Shown here one piece after another: positions 26,026-34,883 of a stretch of DNA of 64,000 nt. How positions within the stretch are numbered: position 1 is the stretch's first letter; each line of letters starts with the position of its first letter. The DNA lies in assembly GCA_963805985.1 (NCBI GenBank), contig CAWDWG010000012.1, forward strand, positions 124,001 through 188,000. The letters run 5' to 3'. The notes under the pieces were generated by a model that was not told the origin of the DNA, ran no database searches, and worked only from the letters and a program-made list of their open reading frames with translations. A program made the translations under genes and the position numbers. Source of the DNA: Bog-257 sp963805985. Lineage in GTDB: Bacteria > Acidobacteriota > Terriglobia > Terriglobales > Acidobacteriaceae.

Positions 26026-27016
26026 AGGCCAGCGCCGGCTGCTCCAGCCGTCCGGCTTTGCGCAGCTCGTCTTCAATCCAGCGATAGGTGATATCCAGTC
26101 CTTTGCGCAGAGGTGTGGTGGGCTCCCAACCGAGGATCTCGCGCAAACGCGAATTGTCACTATTACGCCCGCGAACTCCTTGTGGACGATCGAGTTCGTG
26201 GCGCTTGGTGAGCCTCTTGCCGGCAATATCGCACACCAGATCGACCAGTTCGTCGACGCTGACCATCTCTTCGGTGCCCAGGTTGAGCGGTTCGCGATAA
26301 TCGCTGGCCATCAGCCGCAGCAGGCCCTCGACGCAGTCAGGGACAAACATGAACGACCTTGTCGCCAGGCCGTCTCCCCAAACGTGGATAGCGCCGTGGT
26401 CTTCGGCGAGAGCAACCTTACGGCAGATGGCGGCAGGAGCTTTCTCCTTGCCGCCATCGTAGGTGCCCAGCGGTCCGTAGACGTTGTGGAAGCGCACAAT
26501 TCGGGTCTCAAGACCATGGTCGTGCAGGAAGTACTTGCATAGCTGCTCGGTGAACAGCTTCTCCCAGCCGTAGCCGGGCTCAGGATCGGCAGGGTAGGCA
26601 TCTTCTTCCTTCAATGGCGCCAGGTCCGTCACATTCTGTTTGTAGCCGGCGTAAACGCAGGCGGATGAAGAGAACAGGTAGCGCTTGATGCCGTTTATGC
26701 GTGCGGCCTCCAGCATGTGGGCGTTGATGAGTATGTTGTTGCGGGCGATATCGGCAAGCTTCGCCGTAATGTAGCCAATGCCACCCATGTCGGCTGCCAG
26801 GTTGTAAACCTGATGGATGCGGCTCGTGGCTTGCAATGCGTTGTGCCACAGGCGAAGGTCAAGAAGCTGGAATTCATCGGCCGCCGTTGGCTCGAATTCG
26901 GGCTCCTTGATGTCCACGCCGCGTACCCAGTAGCCCTCCTCTTTCAGACGGCTGACGAGATGATGACCAATGAAGCCACCGGCTCCGGTGACCAGGATTC
27001 GAGTTGCTGATTTCAT
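26012..27016 (-). CDS. GDP-mannose 3,5-epimerase-like NAD-dependent epimerase
   Basis: 334-residue extended SDR. Rossmann motif VTGAGGFIGHHL; catalytic C120 (SSSACVY), Y149/K153 (YGWEK) and K192 (EKAPAA). All four sit at exactly -25 relative to the plant GME residues as I recall them (C145, Y174, K178, K217), and ADMGGIGYI, RFHNVYGPLGTYDGG, WGDGLATRSFMF and GVRGRNSDN match GME blocks. It would turn GDP-mannose into GDP-L-galactose or GDP-L-gulose for the polymer. ATG at 27016 (AAGGGGCGCAGC upstream) is used rather than the earlier in-frame ATG. Confidence 0.88.
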   Translation of the reverse strand: MKSATRILVTGAGGFIGHHLVSRLKEEGYWVRGVDIKEPEFEPTAADEFQLLDLRLWHNALQATSRIHQVYNLAADMGGIGYITAKLADIARNNILINAHMLEAARINGIKRYLFSSSACVYAGYKQNVTDLAPLKEEDAYPADPEPGYGWEKLFTEQLCKYFLHDHGLETRIVRFHNVYGPLGTYDGGKEKAPAAICRKVALAEDHGAIHVWGDGLATRSFMFVPDCVEGLLRLMASDYREPLNLGTEEMVSVDELVDLVCDIAGKRLTKRHELDRPQGVRGRNSDNSRLREILGWEPTTPLRKGLDITYRWIEDELRKAGRLEQPALAYASD

Positions 27017-27114
27017 TTGCTGCGCCCCTTGCGGTGAATTAGGAATGCGAATCAAAACCGTTATTGGCGCGCGCAGTTGGAGAGAGATGCGTGCAAAACT
27101 GCGCGGCCGCCTGC

Positions 27115-27819
27115 TTAAGGAATTGGTTGCTGATGAGTGTTGGAAGGTGCCGGTTGACTTGCGCTATGGCTTAGTCCGAAAACCTTCTGTTCGTGGAGCG
27201 TCAACCGGCACTCCGGCTCGCTCAGATAGAGTTCCCGGCACTGCTGTTGAAGACTCGTTTCGAGTTCGACAGATCGACGCCGCGCACGCGCTTGTCGCGC
27301 CTGGAGCCGCATGCGCGACAGCTTCAGGTGCAGAGCGGAGGCGGATCCCAAATCGTAGGGTTCTGTTGAGTCCCCTACAGCTTCTTCAGCCGGACTTGGA
27401 GTGGCTGGCGATCGCACTCGTTGCACAGCTGCGGGCTCGGATCCAGGTGCAGGCGATTCTAGAGACGACTTGGTCGATTGTCCCGTCCAGGAAGTCGCGG
27501 TTGGTGGCCGAGATCGCACTGCCCTCTGCTTCATGACGGGATAACCGAACAGTTCGGGATCGTCGTCTGGCAGCGCGGCGGGATTGAGGCGAACTCCCGG
27601 TGGTTCCTCAACAGCAGCCTTAACGGAACGGTCGATGCAAGCATCGACGCCAACATCGACTGCTGGCGGGTTCGGGTGGTCCAGACAGATGCTTTGCTCC
27701 GAGCTGCGGGCGCCCCATGCGTCGGAGTTTGGGTCCAGTGTGGGTGTAGTCTGCGCCCACCCTAAACCCACGCTGCAGACCATCAGGATCAGCAAGAATC
27801 GAATTCGGATGGCACTCAT
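27115..27819 (-). CDS. Exported protein of unknown function in the EPS operon
   Basis: 234 residues. A signal peptide (IRIRFLLILMVCSVGLGWAQ) is followed by low-complexity Pro/Ser-rich sequence with few conserved features, and a C-terminal helical, Arg-rich stretch (LKLSRMRLQARQARARRRSVE) with three cysteines. It is in line with the EPS genes and in the same direction, so a periplasmic role in assembly is possible. No recognised domain; could be poorly conserved. Confidence 0.6.
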   Translation of the reverse strand: MSAIRIRFLLILMVCSVGLGWAQTTPTLDPNSDAWGARSSEQSICLDHPNPPAVDVGVDACIDRSVKAAVEEPPGVRLNPAALPDDDPELFGYPVMKQRAVRSRPPTATSWTGQSTKSSLESPAPGSEPAAVQRVRSPATPSPAEEAVGDSTEPYDLGSASALHLKLSRMRLQARQARARRRSVELETSLQQQCRELYLSEPECRLTLHEQKVFGLSHSASQPAPSNTHQQPIP

Positions 27820-27852
27820 GGTTGGCGCTAAAGAGGCGTGAACGGAGGTGTC

Positions 27853-29028
27853 TTATATAGACAGCAGCTTCCCATAGACAGCGATCAAGGCCTCATAGTT
27901 TTTCTCTGCAGTGAAGTCGCGCAGGAATCGTTCTCTGGCCGCCGCGCCCATGTGCTCCATGTCGGCAGGATGGTCCCAAGCCCAGCGAACCTGTTCCACT
28001 AACTCGTCGAAGTCATCGGGGTCGAAGAGCAGGCCCGACTGGCGATCAGTCACAATCTCCGGGATGGCGCCGATGCGGGAGGCAATGGCAGGCACCCCGC
28101 GACCAGCAGCTTCCAGCAATCCCATACCAAACGGTTCGTACCATCGGCTGGGGAAAACCAGGAAGCGCGCAGCTTTTATGTAGTTGAGGGTTTCTTGCGA
28201 GCCGAGCTGGCCGAGCAGTCTGATGTTTGCCGCCGATCGGCTCGCCGCCTCGAGCGCTGCGCCGTACAGCGGGCCATCTCCGATGATGAGCAGTTTCGCT
28301 TGCGGAAGACGATTCCACGCCGCGATCATTTCCAAGACGCCTTTTTCGGGAGTAAGCCTTCCGACGAAAAGCGCGTAGTCGCCCGGTTGGGTTCGTTGGC
28401 CGGGATCTTGTATCAGGCAATTTGGCTTAACGTGAACCTTGTCCTCCGGAAGTCCGGCGGATACGAAAAAACCTCGACAAAACTTGCTGGGTGTGAGGTA
28501 AGCGTCAACGCACTTGTTCCAGGTTCCGCGCAGGCGATGGGCCTGCAGCATGAGCGAGACCGCTGCAGTTTGCACGCGCGATTGTCGATAGCACCTTCGG
28601 CTCAGGCCTTGCGCGAAGCCGCGCGTGCAGTGTTGGCAGCGCTGTCCTTGTGAGAACAAAGTACCCGCAGGGCACACCAGCCGATAGTTGTGCAAGGTTT
28701 GGACTACGGGGACGCCGGCAGACCGGCACGCATAGTATGCGGCAGGGGAAACCAGCGGCAGGAAGTTATGACAATGCACGATGTCGGGATGCTCCCGGCG
28801 AATCAGCGTCCGCACGTCCGCGTAGGTTTGCCGGTTCCAACTGGTGCTCAGCAGCAACGACGCCTTGCGCAGCGGGCTGTAGCCCGTGATGGCGCGGTTG
28901 TCACGAAAATAAGTGATGACGCGATGTCCAGCCTGGCGCAGCAGGTTCACGTCAGCACGAACCACCGCATCCTCACCGCCAGGCTGCTGATAGCGATTGT
29001 GAATTACAAGCACGCTAAGCTGTTGCAT
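27853..29028 (-). CDS. GT-B glycosyltransferase (family 4)
   Basis: 391 residues. N-terminal Rossmann domain with VLVIHNRYQQPGGEDAVV and HCHNFLPLVSP; an inserted Cys-rich segment (CPAGTLFSQGQRCQHCTRG); C-terminal nucleotide-sugar domain with FVGRLTPEKG, EPFGMGLLEAAGRGVPAIA and the E(x7)E-type motif. Retaining transferase for EPS repeat-unit assembly. Starts at ATG 29028, overlapping the end of the upstream GT2 gene by 25 bases; the open frame continues to 29370 but is not homologous-looking. Confidence 0.88.
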   Translation of the reverse strand: MQQLSVLVIHNRYQQPGGEDAVVRADVNLLRQAGHRVITYFRDNRAITGYSPLRKASLLLSTSWNRQTYADVRTLIRREHPDIVHCHNFLPLVSPAAYYACRSAGVPVVQTLHNYRLVCPAGTLFSQGQRCQHCTRGFAQGLSRRCYRQSRVQTAAVSLMLQAHRLRGTWNKCVDAYLTPSKFCRGFFVSAGLPEDKVHVKPNCLIQDPGQRTQPGDYALFVGRLTPEKGVLEMIAAWNRLPQAKLLIIGDGPLYGAALEAASRSAANIRLLGQLGSQETLNYIKAARFLVFPSRWYEPFGMGLLEAAGRGVPAIASRIGAIPEIVTDRQSGLLFDPDDFDELVEQVRWAWDHPADMEHMGAAARERFLRDFTAEKNYEALIAVYGKLLSI

Positions 29029-29867
29029 GTTTCCCGGCCGGGCTGCGATTCCATCCAACTCGTTTCCCGGCCAATCATCTGACGGACACGGAACTCGCGC
29101 GTCAGGTTGCCGCTCACCGCTTTGCGAAACACGCGTTTCGCCCGATGCAGGCGGGCCAGGGCGGCAAGCGTCGATGCGGAATAGTGAATTCCTCCAAAAC
29201 GCTGCTGCACCATGTGGCGCTCTTCGGCGCGCCGGTCCAGCTGCTTCAAGCTGACGTTGCTGCCATGCCAGCGAAACGCGGCAACAAATCGGGGCACATA
29301 GTGAAACCGGAAGCCCGCATGCGCGAGCCGCGCAAAGTACTCGAAGTCCATGCACACGCGGTAATCGCAATCCAGAAGCTGCCCGGAATCGATGACGCGG
29401 CGGCGGAAGAACGTCGAAGTCGATGGAATATAGCAGCCGAAATACATCAGCACGGAACGGTCGAATTCATGTTCGACCTTGGAGCGAACAATCTTTCCCT
29501 CTTGATCCACAAACACGCAGTCCCCATAAATGACGTCTGCTTCGGGATGTTCTTGTGCTGCCTGGCTGATGGCGGCAAGCCCGCCCGGCAGATAGTAATC
29601 GTCCGCGTTCAGCCACCCCATAAGGTCGCCGCCGGCTTTCAGAAAGCCTTTGTTGATGGCGTCGGATTGCCCGCGATCGCGCTCCGACGTCCACTTCACA
29701 TGCGTGTGGTGCTGGAGGAGCTCCAGTGTCCCGTCGGTCGAGCCCCCGTCGACGACAAGGTGCTCGGTCGTCACATCCGACTGGCGGGAAACGCTCAGGA
29801 TTGCCTCGTCGATGAACTCGGCGCTGTTGTAGGACGGCGTAATGACGGAGAGAGTGGGCGGGTTCAT
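29004..29867 (-). CDS. Family 2 glycosyltransferase
   Basis: 287 residues of the GT-A, family 2 type: SVITPSYNSAEFIDEAILSV, a VDGGSTDGT nucleotide site, the DxD-like WLNADDYY and later ERHMVQQRFG. It adds a sugar to the growing lipid-linked unit at the cytoplasmic face of the membrane. The ATG at 29867 (GAAGG upstream) is chosen; the same frame runs further upstream into the Wzy gene through a region that reads as detached Wzy C-terminus. Confidence 0.87.
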   Translation of the reverse strand: MNPPTLSVITPSYNSAEFIDEAILSVSRQSDVTTEHLVVDGGSTDGTLELLQHHTHVKWTSERDRGQSDAINKGFLKAGGDLMGWLNADDYYLPGGLAAISQAAQEHPEADVIYGDCVFVDQEGKIVRSKVEHEFDRSVLMYFGCYIPSTSTFFRRRVIDSGQLLDCDYRVCMDFEYFARLAHAGFRFHYVPRFVAAFRWHGSNVSLKQLDRRAEERHMVQQRFGGIHYSASTLAALARLHRAKRVFRKAVSGNLTREFRVRQMIGRETSWMESQPGRETCNSLACL

Positions 29868-29994
29868 GATTTTCAAAGCCTTCAATGAGGGAAATGTGTT
29901 CTGGTGCAACGCGGGTCGGGTTACGACAAGCTGTATGCGCTCGATTCCTTGTTGGCGGCCACGGCGGCCGCAAGAATGAATGAGATCAGAGTGG

Positions 29995-31230
29995 TCAGCT
30001 GTAATTCCGAATACGGCCAGGGCGCAGAACCCGAGGGTCAGGACAAACTGCGCCGCGAGATAAGCGAAGGCGGCGCTCAGAAAGGCACGATTTCGAGCGT
30101 GTCGGCGATCTCGCTTTCCGATAAAGCCACCGCAGCAGCGCGACGTGGAACCACACATAACACAGCAGACCGGCAATGCCGTACTTCAGCCAAACGTGCA
30201 GCGGAGCGTTATGGACCATCACCGATTCGGTCTTCCAATTTCTTATGTGCCAGGTGTGGTAGGAAGTTCCGAGGCCGATTCCCATCAGCGGTGACTGTCG
30301 CACCTCGGACCACGCGTCCATCAGGTCATAAAGGTGGTCGGCATTGTCGGCGCTGTATTCCGTGTCGTCGCTGGTAACGGCAAGGCTCTGAACTCGCCGG
30401 GAGAATGACGCGCCGGTCACGCCGGCTGCGACGATCAGCGCACCGGCCACAAGAGCGATGTTGCGAGCGCGATGACGTCCCTGCATCACCAGCAGGATGA
30501 GCGTTCCCACCGCCAGTTCACCCCAATACGTACGGCGAAAGCACATCAGGACCATCAGATAACCGGCCAAGGCCAGGCAGCACCAGTTCAGTTTCTGCAG
30601 CTGAGTCACCTCACTCTGGTGATAACTCCAGGCGAGCAGTGCGGCAAATACGATGCACGAAAGCACAGGGCCGTCAAAGATCGGAATGTCGACGCCGAGC
30701 AGGTTGTCGCGATAACCGGCGGCATAGAGCGCGTACAGCAACGCGATTCGCAATCCCAGATAGAGCGCGAACACACGAATCGCCATGGCTACATCGACAG
30801 CTGTTCGAAGCCAGAATGACCAGACAATATACAAAGCGATGCCGAGAGCAAGACCGCGCCAGTCGAAGAATAGGTTGCTGCCACCGCGGGTGCTCCCGTA
30901 GTAGGCGGCGGCGGCGATGCAAGCCAGGAACGCGATTCCCGGCCAGACCAGTGGCCGCGGGAAATGCAGGGCCTTGCAACGCAGGCAGCCATGTCCTACC
31001 AGATGGCAAAACCCCAGCAGCAGAATCGCCAGGTCGATGAAGCGAAAACCGCCGTAGGCCTTGGCATACACGCCGGTGGTGCTTGTACCGTCGCGAGCGA
31101 ATTCCGGCAGGAAGATAATCGAAAACAGCGCCACCAGGACGAAAGCCCGGCAGAGGAGGGTCGCCGAGCCCCGCGTGATAATGCCGTCAACTGGAACGGG
31201 ATGTATCGCGAAGCCGGGGCTTGTTGTCAT
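29995..31230 (-). CDS. Wzy/O-antigen-ligase-like polymerase, C-terminus frameshifted
   Basis: 411 residues with roughly ten hydrophobic segments and the family loop MGIGLGTSYHTWHIRNWKT followed by MVHNAPLHVWLKYGIAGLL. It would polymerise EPS repeats in the periplasm. The ATG overlaps the preceding glycosyltransferase stop (ATGA). After LLRWLYRKAR (about 30110) the reading frame gives a basic, non-membrane tail; a one-base shift restores RNRAFLSAAFAYLAAQFVL and a second shift near 30010 restores LTTLISFILAAAVAANKE and a stop at 29921. So two single-base indels are likely; the real product would be about 436 residues. Confidence 0.8.
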   Translation of the reverse strand: MTTSPGFAIHPVPVDGIITRGSATLLCRAFVLVALFSIIFLPEFARDGTSTTGVYAKAYGGFRFIDLAILLLGFCHLVGHGCLRCKALHFPRPLVWPGIAFLACIAAAAYYGSTRGGSNLFFDWRGLALGIALYIVWSFWLRTAVDVAMAIRVFALYLGLRIALLYALYAAGYRDNLLGVDIPIFDGPVLSCIVFAALLAWSYHQSEVTQLQKLNWCCLALAGYLMVLMCFRRTYWGELAVGTLILLVMQGRHRARNIALVAGALIVAAGVTGASFSRRVQSLAVTSDDTEYSADNADHLYDLMDAWSEVRQSPLMGIGLGTSYHTWHIRNWKTESVMVHNAPLHVWLKYGIAGLLCYVWFHVALLRWLYRKARSPTRSKSCLSERRLRLSRGAVCPDPRVLRPGRIRNYS

Positions 31231-32195
31231 GCCTGTTGCGCCATGGAGGCTGTGCACGGCTCTGGGTACAGCGATTGCACTAGATTTCGAAATCGGAACT
31301 CTCGTGCGCGAACGATTGCTCCGTAGGAGAGTGACTCAAGCAGGTCAGGAGTGCTGCAGATCTCAAGCAGCGCGCCGGCAAGATTACCGCTCAGCTCGTC
31401 CTGAGTGCTCGACGTAGCTATCGCCCGCCCGCAAGTGGAATTGACGATGATGCCGGGGCCGCCCAGGTTGGTACAGACCACAGGCAGGCCATGGGCGAGC
31501 GCTTCCAGCACCACCATTCCGCCGGAATCTCGCAGGCTTGGATACAGCAGAACGTCGGCGGTTCGGTAGTGATCGGCGAGCGCCTGTTGCGGCAACCAGC
31601 CAAGCCAATGGAGGTTCTGCTCAAGCCCAAGTTTTCTGCTTAAGGCGGTTAGCTGTGATCTCGCAGGGCCATCGCCGATCACCGTCAAACTAATCTCGGG
31701 ACAAGATTGCTTGAGGATGCCGACCGAGCGAAGTGCGATATCGACACCCTTCCATTCCAGCAATCGTCCAACGTAGAGCAAATTGATCTGATTGCTGTTA
31801 CGCCGCACCTTTTGCCGGCGACCGACTGGTTCCTGATCGGACAATCCTACCGCCAGCTGGACGTTGGCCTTATGTTGCCACCGTCGTGGAATGAGCGGAA
31901 GCGTGTCTCGTGTTACCAGGATCTTCTCGGCCTGCCGGAACGTGCGGCGCATCAAAGGATCAAGCGGCACCAGACGGTTGGAGATCTCGCGCAGACGCTC
32001 GCCCAACGAGAATCCGGAGCGAAGACGCACGGGAACGGTTTCGCCGCCGGAGACCGGGCCGAACCAGAAGGGAATGCCGAGCGATCCCATAAAGCTGGGA
32101 AACCGGGCGCTCACATAAGTAACGTGGTGTACGACGTCAAACGGGGGCGCTGGGAAAAGCCGCAGAAGATGTCGTGCCGCGAAGAATTGCCACAA
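31227..32195 (-). CDS. GT-B glycosyltransferase, C-terminal part of a frameshifted gene
   Basis: 322 residues forming the C-terminal two thirds of a family 4 glycosyltransferase. It reads from VHHVTYVSARFPSFMGSLG and GPVSGGETVP through YVGRLLEWKG to YPSLRDSGGMVVLEALAHG. The missing N-terminus is in the overlapping frame 32137-32448; a G4 run (CCCC on the plus strand, 32277-32280) read as G3 would join them into about 406 residues, the usual family length. Treat as one gene interrupted by one base. Confidence 0.82.
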   Translation of the reverse strand: MWQFFAARHLLRLFPAPPFDVVHHVTYVSARFPSFMGSLGIPFWFGPVSGGETVPVRLRSGFSLGERLREISNRLVPLDPLMRRTFRQAEKILVTRDTLPLIPRRWQHKANVQLAVGLSDQEPVGRRQKVRRNSNQINLLYVGRLLEWKGVDIALRSVGILKQSCPEISLTVIGDGPARSQLTALSRKLGLEQNLHWLGWLPQQALADHYRTADVLLYPSLRDSGGMVVLEALAHGLPVVCTNLGGPGIIVNSTCGRAIATSSTQDELSGNLAGALLEICSTPDLLESLSYGAIVRAREFRFRNLVQSLYPEPCTASMAQQA

Positions 32196-32448
32196 GATGT
32201 AATAGAGAGCCTTGCCGCCAGGATATTTGCGACAGCGCTGTATCCAGCGCGGCAGGTCGAAGTAGAGGAAGTTCAGCCCCGAGTTTGAGAACCGGCAGTT
32301 GTTCGATTGCCGGCCGATTGGCGCTGCGGGTAATGACGGTCACGTGCTGCCCAATGGCCGCTAATTCGGTAGCCCAGGTCCAACCGACGCCCGGCTCCGA
32401 TCCCCGTCCCGGCTCGCAGGCATAGGCAGAGAGCAGAATTCGCGCCAT
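32137..32448 (-). pseudogene. N-terminal fragment of the frameshifted glycosyltransferase
   Basis: Begins ARILLSAYACEPGRGSEPG, the typical opening of family 4 EPS glycosyltransferases, and continues in frame to KLGAELP, after which the sequence becomes nonsense. In the neighbouring frame the expected NFLYFDLPRW...YYILWQFF follows. It overlaps the 811-residue gene stop by one base. Confidence 0.75.
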
Positions 32449-34883
32449 TAGTCCAACGCCTCGGAGCGAAGTTCGACGTGCTCGGTCGCGGTGTCGATCG
32501 GAGGATCCATAAATGCCATCCGCAGTTTCAGACGGCCTGCGGTTCGAAGCGCCAGGAAGTGGAGAATTGCTTTCCTGGTTTTCTCGAGAATCTGCTCGGA
32601 GCTTTCACCGGCGTGAAAGCAAAGTACGCCGGAGCGGCGATTCTGGCAGCGCTCCACACCACTGTCCCTGCTCAAATCAATGACAAGGTCACGAGGCGCA
32701 AGCCGGTCCGCCCAACTCAATCCCAAGAAGTTCCTGACCTGCGATAGCCCGCGCGCGGGAACATCCTCTTCACTCGTACGAACCACGAGTGTCGACCGGA
32801 TTCTTGCGATGCACATCCGAAGTGTCTGCACCAGGCGACCGGCAAGTGTGGGAGCATTCCAGATTCTTTGGGTGCGGCGAAACGCTGGGGCCAGGTCGCA
32901 AACCAGCCCATCTGCAATTTCGGACCGCAGCAAGCATTCGCCCCCAATAATCAGCACCGACAGCCCGGTGGGAAACGCAACACGTCGGAGCAGTCGTCCC
33001 GCCTCAAGTATGGCTTGCCCGCAGCGGCCCAACCATCGTTCCGCAGCGGGCGACGTCCGCAACTCGTTAAGCAGTTGCTCTGCGTTCGTCTCAAACCACG
33101 CCAGCCGCTGCTCGACAATTGCCCGCTCCAGTAAGAGCGCAGTTTCCGCCGGCCAGAGATTCGCGATTCGCGTCCGGCATTCCGCCGGATTGCGCGCGAA
33201 CAGATGTTGCAGGCGCTTGAGGTGGTGGCACTCAATCGATTGCTTGAGAACTTTCTTGATCAGGTAGTAAGCGAACTCGTCGGGGATCGAAGGGACATAG
33301 AAATCGCGGTGCCTTCGCCGGTTGGCGATGACGTCCGCTGCGGCCAGCCATCTCCGCCCGTCTCTCCGGTAGTCGCTATAGCAGTCGACGTCCAGGTGTC
33401 CTGCGTGCTTGCCATCTTCCTTTGCAAGCACGAAGTAGCAGGCTGTCGTTTCGTGTTGGATCGCCTGTACGAACAGGGCGCCAGCCGAGTTCGCCGCCTG
33501 TGCCAGCAGCTCCGGAATGCGATGCAGGTCCTGCGGGTGAAACATGATATCGACGTCCGACATGCTCGTGCGCGGACTATTCTCCGACCCGCTGAGGATG
33601 CAGTGCCGCACAGATGCCTGGTTCAGCTGGGCAATCACTCCATCGAGCAGCTCCGCGCGAGCGCTGTTCGGGGGGTGGGACGACACGAGTCGCAAACCAG
33701 ACGATGGCACGGCAGGAACGACTGCCAAACTCGCTCGATCTCGAATGACGAGAGCGAGTGTTTTCCGCAGAAATCCGCATCGCTGCAGGTCGCCCCGGGA
33801 GCAGCACTTCACATAGGTGTCGGCAAGATACGCGATCTCAAGCTTGCGGCACAGCTGGCGTGCAATGCCGAGAGTGCAGGCAAAAGGAACGATTTCTCTA
33901 GAATGTGCTCTGGGCTGGCGATGGAAGAGGAAATCCTGCATATGTAGAAAGTGAAACGCGTCTTGAAGTGGCAAGCCGGTTTCCTGGAATTCCTCCCAAT
34001 CAATCAGGGCAGCGCCACTGCAGGAGAGGCGGATGTTCCACGGCGCGAAGTCGCCATGGATCCGGCACGACGGCAAAGGATGTGGATCGCAACATTCCTC
34101 AAACGCCGATTGCAAAAGTGCAAGGTCGACGTTCTGTCCCAGGAAAGGCACTCGCTGCTCAGGCCATTTCGCTACGTACTCGCAAATGTTGGTAGGGTCG
34201 TCCAGCCAAACCAGCGAACGCAGAAGCTCGAAATATTCGGGACGGAGGCGCCGGCCTCCTGAATGTCCGGGGATAAATTGCTGCGTCGCGATACCGCGAT
34301 CACGATCCACATACAACAATCGCGGCGAAAATGGATACCGTTCTTCAGCCAATTGGGACAAGACACTAGCTTCGCGGACGATGGCATTCCTGGCTTCCGG
34401 TGCAATGGGAACCTTGACGATTGCTTCGCACTCTCCGCTGTTGGATTCGACGAGATGGATGACGGCCTTGCGGCCGGGGCCGGGCGTTCCCAGGTAGATG
34501 AGCGGAATCGGTGGCTCGGCGTGCTCCCAGCCAATAGCTTGCCAGTCGATTTGCTCTGCGTTATCCAGGTGCAGGAGTTCGACCTCCGGTAGCGCCTGCA
34601 GCACCCCGAGCCGGTTGGCGAGACGAATCGCTGTCCATTTGAAACGCGATGACAGTCGATAAGGAGACCAACTTGCCAGCGCTGAACCGAGCCGGCGGCC
34701 GCGGGCAGGAATTAGCCAGCGCGGTTCCTGGGCCGGCAGGGCGAGGTATTCCCGCGACGGCGACGGCGTCTGCTGCCATGGCAGTCCGGCAAGAATCAGT
34801 TGTGCCAAATCACGGGTTGGCAATGAGGAAGCTGCTGTGTCGTTCACAAGGGGTGTTTGTAACCCGAGCCAGCACTGCGGCAC
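32448..34883 (-). CDS. 811-residue APH-like kinase / nucleotidyltransferase multi-domain protein
   Basis: Residues ~140-330 form an aminoglycoside-phosphotransferase-like kinase: K near IVKVPIA, catalytic HGDFAPWN (276-283) and the metal D295 in ALIDWEEF. Residues ~410-600 carry a nucleotidyltransferase-type active site, LSGSENSPRTSMSDVDIM (DVD 443-445), with LDVDCY downstream. Residues ~630-811 (LSVLIIGGECLLRSEIADGL...LVIDLSRD) look like a thymidylate-kinase-like fold whose P-loop has lost the Gly-Lys-Thr. GTG start at 34883 (another GTG at 34847) overlaps the intact thymidylate-kinase-like gene by 74 bases. Role in EPS is unknown: perhaps phosphorylating or nucleotidylating a sugar or lipid. 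Confidence 0.75.
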   Translation of the reverse strand: MPQCWLGLQTPLVNDTAASSLPTRDLAQLILAGLPWQQTPSPSREYLALPAQEPRWLIPARGRRLGSALASWSPYRLSSRFKWTAIRLANRLGVLQALPEVELLHLDNAEQIDWQAIGWEHAEPPIPLIYLGTPGPGRKAVIHLVESNSGECEAIVKVPIAPEARNAIVREASVLSQLAEERYPFSPRLLYVDRDRGIATQQFIPGHSGGRRLRPEYFELLRSLVWLDDPTNICEYVAKWPEQRVPFLGQNVDLALLQSAFEECCDPHPLPSCRIHGDFAPWNIRLSCSGAALIDWEEFQETGLPLQDAFHFLHMQDFLFHRQPRAHSREIVPFACTLGIARQLCRKLEIAYLADTYVKCCSRGDLQRCGFLRKTLALVIRDRASLAVVPAVPSSGLRLVSSHPPNSARAELLDGVIAQLNQASVRHCILSGSENSPRTSMSDVDIMFHPQDLHRIPELLAQAANSAGALFVQAIQHETTACYFVLAKEDGKHAGHLDVDCYSDYRRDGRRWLAAADVIANRRRHRDFYVPSIPDEFAYYLIKKVLKQSIECHHLKRLQHLFARNPAECRTRIANLWPAETALLLERAIVEQRLAWFETNAEQLLNELRTSPAAERWLGRCGQAILEAGRLLRRVAFPTGLSVLIIGGECLLRSEIADGLVCDLAPAFRRTQRIWNAPTLAGRLVQTLRMCIARIRSTLVVRTSEEDVPARGLSQVRNFLGLSWADRLAPRDLVIDLSRDSGVERCQNRRSGVLCFHAGESSEQILEKTRKAILHFLALRTAGRLKLRMAFMDPPIDTATEHVELRSEALD

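Noticed and set aside
26026..26226. Upstream 67-codon extension of the WecG-like gene
   Set aside because: It lies inside the epimerase coding sequence and matches nothing expected of the family; the ATG at 26025 gives the family N-terminus.
31227..32448. Programmed ribosomal frameshifting in the EPS glycosyltransferase
   Set aside because: No slippery heptamer with downstream structure was seen; a one-base homopolymer change explains it more simply.
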